A DNA stretch of 64,000 nt from Croceivirga sp. (GTDB taxonomy: Bacteria > Bacteroidota > Bacteroidia > Flavobacteriales > Flavobacteriaceae), in contig JANQSA010000061.1 in the NCBI GenBank assembly GCA_028284285.1, positions 1 through 64,000 of the forward strand. Direction: 5' to 3'. Both the position numbers and the translations under genes were made by a program. The stretch's first letter is position 1; every line of letters begins with the position of its first letter. Positions 54,835-63,301 of this stretch are shown here, in pieces. A model generated the notes under the pieces. It ran no database searches and was not told the DNA's origin. It saw nothing but the letters and a program-made list of their open reading frames with translations.

Positions 54835-56174
54835 GGCTGCTGTTGTTGAGTTAATCCCTTACGTCGTGCCTTTCCTTTCTTTTCATAATCGATGATTCCG
54901 GACATGGGAATTATGGGCACCAATCGCATCAAAAGCATAAAGAACAGTACAAATGCCGCGACCCCGGCAAAACTTAAGGCCCATTCCACCCAGGTAGCAG
55001 AGTAGTGCACAAATTCAGGTCGGGTATCTTGTATAGGTAAATAAGGGGTTTCTTGAGTGGGTACGACAATCAGATAACGATTAAACCACAACCCTACAAC
55101 GGCGATGACTGCTGCAAAAGTGATGGTCTTTATGGTTCTAAGTTTTTTAAAGAACACGATAGCGATAGGCACTAATATGCCGATATAATTGGCAAGGATA
55201 AACATCCAGAAATAGTCGTTGAACAAAGTATCCAACAAATTAGCGTCATGTGTTTTATGGCTGAACCATCGTGCAAAATATTCGCTAAACGTAAAGTAAC
55301 CGTAAAGCAATGCGGTAATCAGTAAGATCACGCCCGCACTCAGGAAATGGGCTTTTCGGATATAGTGGTCCAGTTTAAAATATTTGCGAATAAGATACAT
55401 GGCAATAATGATGACCCCTACACCGGAATACAGGCCGGCCACAATAAAGTAGGGGGCAAAGATAGTACTGTTCCAACCAGGTTGTAGCGTAAGGCTAAAT
55501 ATCCAGGCCAGGACGGAATAGGTAATTATGGCCAGGGCAATAACCATAGCAGACATGATCTTGGTAATTTTATGAAGCCTCCTGCGTTGCGAAGGGGTAT
55601 CACGATATCCAATGGCCAGGGAGGTGTAGAGCTTTTTTCTCCATTTTGGTAATCCTTCACTATTGTCCCTGAGGATAGCAAAATCCGGAATAAAGGTGAG
55701 GTACAGATAGAGAAGACAACCTATTAAATCAGTGGTTATGGCTATTACATCCCAGGTAATCGGAGACTGGATCCTTGGGTATATAAACAGATAGTGAAGC
55801 CTATCCAATCGCGCCATGCACAGTATAATGAATATAGGTCCAACGATCAAGGATACCACGGTAATGATTTCTACTATCCTGGAGACCGCATTTTTCCATG
55901 GCGTATTAAAGAAATGCAAAACACCGGAAGCAAATGCCCCCGAATAACTCAGACATAGAAAGAAAATGAAGTTAATGGTGTAAATACCCCATACCACATT
56001 ATCCCGCATTCCGGTAACCTCTTGTCCCTGGGTTACCTGTACTACAAACGCCACCAGTCCACCTAGAATGAGCGCCAACAAAATAGCGATCCATATTTTG
56101 GACCATTTACCAGGTTTTAGCATCATTGGCGAGAACTCCTTTACCAATTCTTTTTTTCGTAGGGCGATGTCCAT
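54831..56174 (-). CDS. NrfD/PsrC-family quinone-interacting membrane subunit
   Basis: A 447-residue integral membrane protein with about ten helices (for example KIWIAILLALILGGLVAFVV, FIFFLCLSYSGAFASGVLHF, YFWMFILANYIGILVPIAIV). It belongs to the NrfD/PsrC/ActC group that exchanges electrons between menaquinol and a periplasmic ferredoxin-like subunit. The iron-sulfur partner is the next gene upstream, 9 bp away. No molybdopterin catalytic subunit is encoded in the operon, so the electrons presumably go to or from cytochromes. Confidence 0.88.
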   Translation of the reverse strand: MDIALRKKELVKEFSPMMLKPGKWSKIWIAILLALILGGLVAFVVQVTQGQEVTGMRDNVVWGIYTINFIFFLCLSYSGAFASGVLHFFNTPWKNAVSRIVEIITVVSLIVGPIFIILCMARLDRLHYLFIYPRIQSPITWDVIAITTDLIGCLLYLYLTFIPDFAILRDNSEGLPKWRKKLYTSLAIGYRDTPSQRRRLHKITKIMSAMVIALAIITYSVLAWIFSLTLQPGWNSTIFAPYFIVAGLYSGVGVIIIAMYLIRKYFKLDHYIRKAHFLSAGVILLITALLYGYFTFSEYFARWFSHKTHDANLLDTLFNDYFWMFILANYIGILVPIAIVFFKKLRTIKTITFAAVIAVVGLWFNRYLIVVPTQETPYLPIQDTRPEFVHYSATWVEWALSFAGVAAFVLFFMLLMRLVPIIPMSGIIDYEKKGKARRKGLTQQQQP

Positions 56175-56183
56175 AGTTTTGCG

Positions 56184-57167
56184 TTAGATCTTTCCTTTTT
56201 CTTTCATATCCTGTACATAGGGTACGTCCTTGTATCGCTCAATGATCTCTTCATCCACATCAAAGCCACGTTCCAATGGAAACTGTCTGTCCACCGGGGG
56301 CAGATAATACACGTTGGGTTTGGTGCCCAGATGTTCAAGATAGCGATATCCCCCACGGTCGTTGATCAATTCGGAGAATCGTACGGTTTCTTCCCCATTC
56401 GTGACCATATCCTCGTTTTTGTCCCCAAAATAAATGACACCCATTGGACAACCGGATACGCAATGTGGCAATTTCCCTTGCCGGAGCATATCCGGACAAA
56501 AATCACACTTCATTACCGTACCTACTTCTCCGGGAACACCGGTTTCCGGAGAATACGGTTGACTTGTATCGTCGAACTTAGGTTTGTGGCTCCAGTGGAA
56601 CTGGCGAACGGAATAGGGGCAACTGGTGACGCAAAATTTACAGCCGATACAACGCTCATTATCAATCAGAACAATACCGTCCTCCCGCTTAAATGTCGCC
56701 CCGGTGGGACATACCGTTACACAAGGGGGCTCATCACAGTGATAACATGGTTTTGGAAACCAGTAGGGATCAGCTTCCTCATGGTCTTGAAGCAAAAGGA
56801 TCTTCATGTACTCCTCATTATAGTCCAGATGATGTGCTTTTTGGCAGTTCTCCACACAGGTCCGCGCATTTTTGCATTTGGATAGATCAATTACCATGAC
56901 AAACTTACGGCCCGGTATACCCTTTCTGGATTCTTCAGGAGTAATATGCGCTTCGGGATAATTATTAATGCTCTCGGCATCCACTTCTACCATTTTTCCT
57001 TCAGGGGTAAGTACCCTTATCTTCTCACCAGATGCCTTAAGTTCTTCCTCTGACGCCAAGTTGGCCAGTAAACTGGCTCCGGCTACAGTGGTTGCCCCAG
57101 ACAGTAACCCCATTTTCAGGAATTTGCGTCTATTGGTAGCGCTTGGTGTTGTTTTGTCGTCTTTCAT
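56184..57167 (-). CDS. Tat-exported NrfC/PsrB-type 4x[4Fe-4S] ferredoxin subunit
   Basis: A 327-residue electron-transfer subunit with a twin-arginine signal (NRRKFLKMGLLSGATTVAG). Four cluster-binding groups are visible: CKNARTCVENC, CYHCDEPPCVTVC, CIGCKFCVTSC and CDFCPDMLRQGKLPHCVSGC. The first, with a four-residue CKNAR insertion, departs from the standard CxxC start and is typical of alternative-complex-III/HmeA-like relatives. It pairs with the downstream NrfD-like subunit in the periplasm and is preceded by the DUF5777 barrel gene. Confidence 0.92.
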   Translation of the reverse strand: MKDDKTTPSATNRRKFLKMGLLSGATTVAGASLLANLASEEELKASGEKIRVLTPEGKMVEVDAESINNYPEAHITPEESRKGIPGRKFVMVIDLSKCKNARTCVENCQKAHHLDYNEEYMKILLLQDHEEADPYWFPKPCYHCDEPPCVTVCPTGATFKREDGIVLIDNERCIGCKFCVTSCPYSVRQFHWSHKPKFDDTSQPYSPETGVPGEVGTVMKCDFCPDMLRQGKLPHCVSGCPMGVIYFGDKNEDMVTNGEETVRFSELINDRGGYRYLEHLGTKPNVYYLPPVDRQFPLERGFDVDEEIIERYKDVPYVQDMKEKGKI

Positions 57168-57217
57168 ACATTGACCCTTTTAAGGAAACTATGGTTTACG
57201 TTGTCCATTGATCGGGA

Positions 57218-58075
57218 TTAAAAATTATAGTTTCTCGTAATGTTGAATCCGAACAGAATATCACCCGCAAAGAAATCGTTCGTGTTTTTCATATAGTTCT
57301 GCTGTGGCACAATACCATTGGCATTGGAGATGAACAGTTGAAAGGCGTGTGCCGAGGTCGCGATTTCAAATCCCAAACTGAACACAGGCTCCGGATCAAA
57401 ATCCAATCGTACCCCATCCAAATGATGAGTAAAAGGCTGGCTATAATCCCATAGGATTGAAGTCTGATCGCTTATTTTATAGCGACCGCCAAAGGAAACG
57501 GCAATGACATCGTTTCGTTGCCGCTCTTCAACCAGATTAAAATGGGATACACTGGGAGCCACTTGCATGGAAAGCTTGCGATTAAATCTACGGGCAATGA
57601 TCACCTGGTTAAAGTAAGAGTATCTGTGTTGGTCCAGTCTAAAGTTTTCCCTTCTTCTGGCGTCAATGGCAAAATTCCCGTAATAGGAAACGCTTACCGG
57701 CATCCTGTCCGATCGTGTTTGGTTAAGGATACCCACCTTCCAGTTAAAGTCTTGAAGACGATCGAATTTAGTAGTCCCAAAACCGAGGGTAACACGATCA
57801 TGGACCGCATAGGTAATTCCCATGCGGATGTTGGAGGGACCCCAAAATCCCAACATGTCATTGGTGCCTCCGTTGATCAGCCCAAATCTATGCGACATTT
57901 GTACTTCCATGGTATTTTTTGGAAAAAGTACATTATTGGGATTATCAATAATGAAGGAACTTTCAAACGCAGGGCGTGCCGGTTTATCCTCAATGGAATC
58001 CTTTGCTTTTTTTTGAGAAAAGAGACAGAGATGGAAAATCAAAAGGGCAAAACAGAGTATTCTAGAACTTTTCAT
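57218..58075 (-). CDS. DUF5777-type outer-membrane beta-barrel
   Basis: A 285-residue outer-membrane protein with signal peptide (ILCFALLIFHLCLFSQ) and many amphipathic strands (NTMEVQMSHRFGLINGG, NIRMGITYAVHDRVTLGFG, KISDQTSILWDYSQPF), ending in aromatic NITRNYNF. I assign it to DUF5777 from its pattern; the family repeatedly occurs beside cytochrome genes in Bacteroidota. In this operon it could form the pore of a porin-cytochrome conduit, but no heme-binding motif lies in it, so this is inference. Confidence 0.75.
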   Translation of the reverse strand: MKSSRILCFALLIFHLCLFSQKKAKDSIEDKPARPAFESSFIIDNPNNVLFPKNTMEVQMSHRFGLINGGTNDMLGFWGPSNIRMGITYAVHDRVTLGFGTTKFDRLQDFNWKVGILNQTRSDRMPVSVSYYGNFAIDARRRENFRLDQHRYSYFNQVIIARRFNRKLSMQVAPSVSHFNLVEERQRNDVIAVSFGGRYKISDQTSILWDYSQPFTHHLDGVRLDFDPEPVFSLGFEIATSAHAFQLFISNANGIVPQQNYMKNTNDFFAGDILFGFNITRNYNF

Positions 58076-58089
58076 ATTCGATTGTCTTA

Positions 58090-58479
58090 TTAGTTATTCT
58101 CAGCACCGCGGTCTATCCAGCCTTTTATTAGGGCAATTTCTTCTATCGTTAGGGAAAATCCAGCTCCAACAGGGTGGTCGTTTCCCGGTAAAGCTTGAAA
58201 GAAAGCACTGTTTTCCGCATCCCCTGGGACCAGGGATCCGATAATGGCATCATATGAATTCCCCTCCGTCAAATCAGGATTGGCGACGGTACCGTTATGA
58301 CAAGTGATACAATTTCTACCTTCCAGCATAAACAAGGGTTGAATATCATCCTGGAAAGAAATGGTAACGTCTACGGGAATGTCCGGAATCTCTTCTTCTA
58401 TCTCCTGATCGTAGTAACAGGAAAAGCATAATAATAACCCAAGAACGCCTACTAAGAGTGTTTTATGTGGTTTTTTCAT
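58090..58479 (-). CDS. Monoheme cytochrome c lipoprotein
   Basis: About 129 residues from the ATG at 58479 (an upstream start at 58530 is less natural). It has a lipoprotein signal with lipobox LCFSC and then a planctomycete-type cytochrome c-like domain: SFQDDIQPLFMLEGRNCITCHNG with heme motif CITCH, and a conserved end LIKGWIDRGAEN. It is therefore anchored in a membrane and heme-bearing. It lies 14 bp before the DUF5777 barrel gene. Confidence 0.82.
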   Translation of the reverse strand: MKKPHKTLLVGVLGLLLCFSCYYDQEIEEEIPDIPVDVTISFQDDIQPLFMLEGRNCITCHNGTVANPDLTEGNSYDAIIGSLVPGDAENSAFFQALPGNDHPVGAGFSLTIEEIALIKGWIDRGAENN

Positions 58480-58631
58480 TGTATTCATATAAATGATCTT
58501 ACTCCAATATTTCAGGGAAAGAAATCCCAATCATCTGTTGGTTACCTGTTATGGGCAATCCATATAGGTCAAGACACATCGCAACAATACACAGGCTCCA
58601 TTCCCTGTGGGGTTCGGTAGCCTATGTTTTG

Positions 58632-59771
58632 TTAATTCTGTAAGGCTTCAATGGAATTGGTCAACAAAGCCCTGGAATAAGCCGGATTATGGGTTCCGTT
58701 ACTCTGATCCTCCAATAAGGTCATATAATTCCATGCGGCCTGGGCCTCTGCAGTGGTAAAAATACCTTTTCTGGATCGGTTCGTATCACCTGGGTTTGGA
58801 AAGTCATCCACTATAAGACCTACAACGGGTACTCCTGTTCCTACCGGATTCCCATCCATATCAAAAACAGGATTGCCTTCGGAATCCTCTTCAAATTCTT
58901 CACCTACTACCTCGCCCAACAATTGTTTTAAGGTGGCCATGTCTTCTGTAAATCCAGCCAATTCTGAAGGTATGCCATTGGTATGGCATTCCACACAGGA
59001 AGCTTCCGTTACATTCCAGGAGTGAAGGCCTTCATTGATATCGGTAGATTCTCCCATATGGCAACTCACGCAGGAAGCCCCGGTTCTATGTACTGCCGAG
59101 GCAACTCCGGGATACCCTACAGAACCTGCTATATTGGCGCCCATGATACCTTCCAGCATAGTGGATTGTGGCCCGTGGTGAGGGCCAAAGCGATCGGTGG
59201 CAACCACATATGTACCGGTTCCATCCTCGGCGGGTATCACATAACTATCCCTGGGCTGGTGGCAAATGGTACAATTATTACTGGTACCGCCAAAATCAAT
59301 GACCGTATTGGGATCCAGTTCCAGAGCAACTGGCTCAATACTCCTTAAGGCATAATCTATACCATCATTTTCAAAATCGAACGTGTCATGACTGTCGTGA
59401 CAGGTAGCACAGGTAATCGGGGAATTGTTGGTTAAACTGCCCGGATCTACTTCTCCAAAAGCCAGGAAATCCAAATGGCCTAATGTAGAATGGCATGAAG
59501 CACAGTCGTCTCTGGGGCCGGTAAAAGTAAAAACAAAGCCAGCGCCGTGGGAGGACACATCAAAAGAAGCTTCTACCACATCCATAGTGGCGTTGGAGTG
59601 ACAACTTACACAGGAGGCAGTTCCATCAGCGCCGTCAACCCCATCCACACCATCAATTCCATCCATTCCATCTGCTCCTGGTGGTCCGGGAACGGGATCG
59701 CTGGTACAATGAACAAATAGCAGGCTGGATACAACTACTATCAGCAATCGAATTAGCATTAAATTTTTCAT
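58632..59771 (-). CDS. Six-heme c-type cytochrome lipoprotein with collagen-like stalk
   Basis: A 379-residue protein. Lipobox LFVHC ends at Cys22, followed by a collagen-like GPPGADGMDGIDG and GVDGVDGADG stretch (29-50). Six CxxCH heme motifs follow (CVSCH, CASCH, CATCH, CTICH, CVSCH and CVECH). The C-terminal 110 residues lack hemes. Collagen-like stalks after a lipobox occur in OmcA/MtrC-type surface cytochromes, where they raise the heme domain off the membrane. As first gene of the operon, it could be the outer end of an electron path. Surface location is inference. Confidence 0.9.
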   Translation of the reverse strand: MKNLMLIRLLIVVVSSLLFVHCTSDPVPGPPGADGMDGIDGVDGVDGADGTASCVSCHSNATMDVVEASFDVSSHGAGFVFTFTGPRDDCASCHSTLGHLDFLAFGEVDPGSLTNNSPITCATCHDSHDTFDFENDGIDYALRSIEPVALELDPNTVIDFGGTSNNCTICHQPRDSYVIPAEDGTGTYVVATDRFGPHHGPQSTMLEGIMGANIAGSVGYPGVASAVHRTGASCVSCHMGESTDINEGLHSWNVTEASCVECHTNGIPSELAGFTEDMATLKQLLGEVVGEEFEEDSEGNPVFDMDGNPVGTGVPVVGLIVDDFPNPGDTNRSRKGIFTTAEAQAAWNYMTLLEDQSNGTHNPAYSRALLTNSIEALQN

Positions 59772-60050
59772 ATGATTGATAGTTTTACTATTAAAAAAGA
59801 TTGTTTTAGTGTTGGTTCAGAAAGGGAAACATACAAACTGCGGGTAAAAATATGTAAACACCACTCTATGAAATATGATATTTATCAGGGATCCCCCTTT
59901 AAAATGAGAAATCGTTAAAAAAAGAGGTAATTAAGAATGATTCTAAAAAAAAAGAGCGAAATCGTTTAAAAAATGATAATCTTAAACAAAATACAAGCAC
60001 AGGTTAGCGTGCGTAAAGGAGTGCGGAATGGCTATGGTAGTTAGCCTACT

Positions 60051-60929
60051 TTATGAACTCCCCATGGACCGATCGCCCTTACGAATGATCTTCTTGCTTT
60101 CTTTCCCTTTAATGGCCATACCACTGTCATCCAACCAAACAATGGCTCCGGTAGGGCATCGCTGAATGGGTACCTGAGTAGTATGATTTTCAGCGTAATT
60201 GATTACCGGCAAATTGTTCTTTATGGTAATCAATTCCCCCGGGGCGTCCATAGCACATTTACCACAGGCGGTGCAGGCGACCTGGCAATCTTCCAGAATG
60301 GCATCGCCGTGTTCCAGATTTTTGCAGGCTACCCACAAGCGGTGACTTATGGGTTGTAAGGAAAACAGATCTTTGGGGCAGGCTTCCACACAATCCCCAC
60401 AGGCGGTACATTTATCCACATCTACTACGGGTAAGCCATACTCGTTCATGGTAATGGCATCAAAATCACATACCACTTCGCAATCGCCATGCCCGAGGCA
60501 GCCCCAAAAACAGCCTTTACCTCCTCCCGATATTAGAGCAGCCGCCTGGCAACTTTGGATACCCACATACTGCGCCCGATTAATAGCCACATTTGTCCCG
60601 CCGGCACAAGCGAGACGAGCGACTTGCTTTTCTTCGGCGCCAAGGGCAACACCCAGAAATTCGGCTATAGCCTGCCGGCCTTCATCCGAACTCACGGTAC
60701 ACTTCCCCGGTAAGGCCTTTTGTTGGACAAGGGCCTCGGCAAAGGGCCGGCAACCGGGATATCCGCAAGCCCCGCAATTGGCGTGGGGTAACATGTCTTC
60801 CACCGTATCTATTCGCGGATCTTCATAGACATAAAGCTTCCGGTTCGCAATAATCAGCATTACGGCAAGCAGTAGGGTTAACCCTCCCAAAGCAGCTATG
60901 GCGACAAGGATAGACATCTTATTTTGCAA
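60051..60929 (-). CDS. rnfB: Rnf electron-transport complex subunit RnfB
   Basis: A 292-residue ferredoxin-like subunit of the ion-translocating ferredoxin:NAD oxidoreductase. An N-terminal helix (ILVAIAALGGLTLLLAVMLI) anchors it; then comes the RnfB-type cluster ANCGACGYPGCRPFAEAL with its fourth Cys in KCTVSS, a GCFWGCLGHGDCEVVC group and two ferredoxin groups (CTACGDCVEACP, CTACGKCAMDAP). It receives electrons from soluble ferredoxin. In classic operons it is the first gene; here it is last, after the FNR gene, which is 43 bp upstream. Confidence 0.93.
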   Translation of the reverse strand: MQNKMSILVAIAALGGLTLLLAVMLIIANRKLYVYEDPRIDTVEDMLPHANCGACGYPGCRPFAEALVQQKALPGKCTVSSDEGRQAIAEFLGVALGAEEKQVARLACAGGTNVAINRAQYVGIQSCQAAALISGGGKGCFWGCLGHGDCEVVCDFDAITMNEYGLPVVDVDKCTACGDCVEACPKDLFSLQPISHRLWVACKNLEHGDAILEDCQVACTACGKCAMDAPGELITIKNNLPVINYAENHTTQVPIQRCPTGAIVWLDDSGMAIKGKESKKIIRKGDRSMGSS

Positions 60930-60972
60930 ATTTAGTTGAAGGCATGCGTTGCTCTTTTATTTCTCAATACGG

Positions 60973-61830
60973 CTAATAAATGATCTCAGCCCACTTTCTT
61001 CCGGCAATCAATTCCGCTTTGCGAAGCCGCCATTTTTCTTCTGACCCCAGGATATTGGAAAACGCTTTGTTGAGTTTGCTGTGGATGGTTTCATACCCGG
61101 CAACATAGACATAGGTATTAGCACTTCCCAGCAACTCCTTTAGTTCTTTGGTTTGTCCTTCCAACGCTTTATCCAGTGCAATGGGATCGGCCCAATGCGG
61201 CCTGGGGCTCAGCGCGTGAAAAGCTTCAAAAGTGGCTTCGTCATAATAATTGGTAAGATCGCCATCCTTGTCATTTAAGTACAGCAGTTCCAAACCGCTT
61301 CGGGCGCCATAAAACAAGCGGATTTTCCCTTCCCAATCTTTGACATTTTTATAAATATGTTTAATAAACGCCCGGAAAGGGGCAATACCTGTGCCCATAC
61401 CAATGAGTATTAAATTGGCCGTCTTGTCTTCCGGAACGGTAAAGGGCAGCTTAAAGGGTCCGGTAAGCGTGATCTCATCGCCTTTTTTCCGATCGCATAA
61501 ATAGTTGGAAGCGATGCCCGGATATTTTTCCCCACTGAAATCATCCACATAGAAGCAGCGTTTCACCAATAGCGTAAGCTGTGGGTTCCCTTTGATGCGC
61601 TTTGGTAAATCGGCCACACTGTAGAGCCTGTGATGGAGGGTGTTTCCAAAATCACCCGTGGCCTTGGTCAATACGCCGAAGCTTTGGTCCACCTCGCATT
61701 CAAATTCCGGATCTTTTACTTGAAGCACGATCTCGCGTACCTCTTCGGTGTCCGGTGGCGTTAGCCGCGATGTATTTTTAACGACTGCCGTATACCGTTT
61801 TTCAATATCAAAATCTGATAAATGTGCCAT
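60973..61830 (-). CDS. Plant-type ferredoxin-NADP(+) reductase in the Rnf operon
   Basis: A 285-residue cytoplasmic flavoprotein with the FAD domain motif HHRLYSVADLP, the second FAD loop GIASNYLCD, and the NADP domain with GMGTGIAPFRAF, FYGARSGLELLY and TYVYVAGYETIHSKL. The chain ends in Tyr (KWAEIIY), the stacking residue of plant-type FNRs. It would swap electrons between NADP(H) and the ferredoxin that feeds RnfB. Its insertion between the small Cys protein and rnfB is unusual and suggests direct coupling of the NADPH and ferredoxin pools to Rnf. Confidence 0.9.
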   Translation of the reverse strand: MAHLSDFDIEKRYTAVVKNTSRLTPPDTEEVREIVLQVKDPEFECEVDQSFGVLTKATGDFGNTLHHRLYSVADLPKRIKGNPQLTLLVKRCFYVDDFSGEKYPGIASNYLCDRKKGDEITLTGPFKLPFTVPEDKTANLILIGMGTGIAPFRAFIKHIYKNVKDWEGKIRLFYGARSGLELLYLNDKDGDLTNYYDEATFEAFHALSPRPHWADPIALDKALEGQTKELKELLGSANTYVYVAGYETIHSKLNKAFSNILGSEEKWRLRKAELIAGRKWAEIIY

Positions 61831-61881
61831 GGTTACTATTTTATTCTTTTTGTTAGGTGTTGTATAATCGATGTTTATGCA

Positions 61882-62076
61882 TTAGCTGTTTGCCCGGCTT
61901 TTCTTTCCCTCGCAAAAGGTGGTACAACCACAATTTGAGCAGCTTCTTCGGCCGGCCAAAACATCCTCCTCTATATATTCCTCCCGAAACACGTTTTTCC
62001 ATAAGGCCTGTACTACCGTCCACAGTAGTACCAAACCTACCGTCAAACCTATTCCGATGAGAAGTGATTGCAACAT
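61882..62076 (-). CDS. Small membrane-anchored four-cysteine protein, NqrM-like
   Basis: A 64-residue protein: one N-terminal transmembrane helix (LIGIGLTVGLVLLWTVVQAL), an acidic linker and a C-terminal CSNCGCTTFC cluster. It starts 14 bp after rnfA ends. NqrM, a small one-helix four-Cys protein, is required in Na+-NQR for building the iron centre between NqrD and NqrE, the homologues of RnfA and RnfE. Size, topology, cysteine number and gene position fit an equivalent role for Rnf, although the motif spacing differs. This is inference; homology was not tested. Confidence 0.75.
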   Translation of the reverse strand: MLQSLLIGIGLTVGLVLLWTVVQALWKNVFREEYIEEDVLAGRRSCSNCGCTTFCEGKKSRANS

Positions 62077-62090
62077 ATCTTTTTTTTGTA

Positions 62091-62672
62091 TTAGCCGCCC
62101 AGGCCCGCAAACCCCATAAAGCAGAGTGACAAGATCCCTGCAATAAACAAGGTCAATGCCGTTCCTTTGGAAATTCCGGGGACCTCAGCAAAATTTAATT
62201 GTTCCCGTAGCCCGGCGATCAATAGCAAGGCTATTGTAAAACCGGCTCCGGCTCCCAGGGCATAGACCACACTTTCCAGAAATCCATACCCTTTATTCGT
62301 CTGAAATAATGCCACCCCAAGTATGGCACAATTCGTTGTAATCAGCGGAAGAAAAATCCCCAAAGACCGAAATAATGCCGGACTCATTTTCTTGATGAAC
62401 ATTTCCACCAGCTGTACCGTAGAGGCAATCACCACAATGTAACTGATCAGTTGAAGGTAGGGGGCATTAATGGCCACCAATCCGGCATGAATCCCATACG
62501 CGCACATGGAACTGATCAACATCACGAACATCACAGCACCCCCCATCTTGGAGGCAGTTTCTACTTTCCCCGACACTCCCAAAAAAGGGCAAATACCCAG
62601 GAAGTAGGCCAGGACAAAGTTGTTGACCAGGCAGGCATTGAGAAAAATAGCGCCTAAAGACTCCGTATTCAT
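62091..62672 (-). CDS. rnfA: Rnf complex membrane subunit RnfA
   Basis: A 193-residue, six-helix inner-membrane subunit. It has the hallmark NNFVLAYFLGICPFLGVS near 17-34 and TTNCAILGVALF near 112, each with the Cys that ligates the intramembrane iron centre shared with RnfE. It overlaps rnfE by 4 bp (ATGA). It is part of the ion-pumping membrane core. Confidence 0.96.
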   Translation of the reverse strand: MNTESLGAIFLNACLVNNFVLAYFLGICPFLGVSGKVETASKMGGAVMFVMLISSMCAYGIHAGLVAINAPYLQLISYIVVIASTVQLVEMFIKKMSPALFRSLGIFLPLITTNCAILGVALFQTNKGYGFLESVVYALGAGAGFTIALLLIAGLREQLNFAEVPGISKGTALTLFIAGILSLCFMGFAGLGG

Positions 62673-63301
62673 GTTTTTACTTTTCTGGTTTGTATTGCGT
62701 TAATGATAAGCAACCAGGCGGCGAGGGTGAAAAAACCGCCGGCCGGTAATATCATGACTATCCAATTTTGAAAACCTTCGGGAAAAATGGCCAGATTGAA
62801 AATTGACCCATTTCCCAGTATTTCCCGTACCGCCCCCAGGCAAAAAAGGGCGAATGTAAATCCTACCCCCATCCCCAGGGCATCCAGAATCGATTTCCAG
62901 AGGGTATTTTTAGATGCAAAGGCTTCTGCACGACTTAAGATCAAGCAGTTTACCACTATGAGCGAGATGAACGCCCCCAAACTTTTGTATAGTTCAACAC
63001 TGATGGCCTGGATGGCATAATCCGTTACGGTAACAAAGGTGGCGATGATGAGGATATAGGAGGCGATCCGCACCTGTTTGGGAACAAAGTTGCGAAGTAG
63101 GGAGACCAGGATATTTGACATTAAGAGGACAAAGGCGGTAGCCAAACCCATAGCGAGTGCATTTTCTGCCGTATTTGAGACCGCCAGTACCGGACACATC
63201 CCCAGTACCTGCACAAACACGGGATTGTCCCGCCACAGTCCTTTGATAAATTCATCCGTGGTGGCCGCCTTCTGACCCAATCCGGAATTCTCTTTACTCA
63301 T
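62669..63301 (-). CDS. rnfE: Rnf complex membrane subunit RnfE
   Basis: A 210-residue membrane subunit paired with RnfA, with inverted but related topology. The iron-centre cysteines are in VLGMCPVLAVSNTAENALAM near 34 and IVVNCLILSRAEAFA near 118; further family motifs are GVGFTFALFCLGAVREILG and LPAGGFF. It overlaps rnfG by 8 bp and rnfA by 4 bp, so translation is coupled. Confidence 0.96.
   Translation of the reverse strand: MSKENSGLGQKAATTDEFIKGLWRDNPVFVQVLGMCPVLAVSNTAENALAMGLATAFVLLMSNILVSLLRNFVPKQVRIASYILIIATFVTVTDYAIQAISVELYKSLGAFISLIVVNCLILSRAEAFASKNTLWKSILDALGMGVGFTFALFCLGAVREILGNGSIFNLAIFPEGFQNWIVMILPAGGFFTLAAWLLIINAIQTRKVKT

Noticed and set aside
53458-57167. Polysulfide, tetrathionate or nitrite reductase operon
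   Set aside because: NrfC/NrfD-like subunits are present but no molybdopterin catalytic subunit or pentaheme NrfA, so no reductase can be named.
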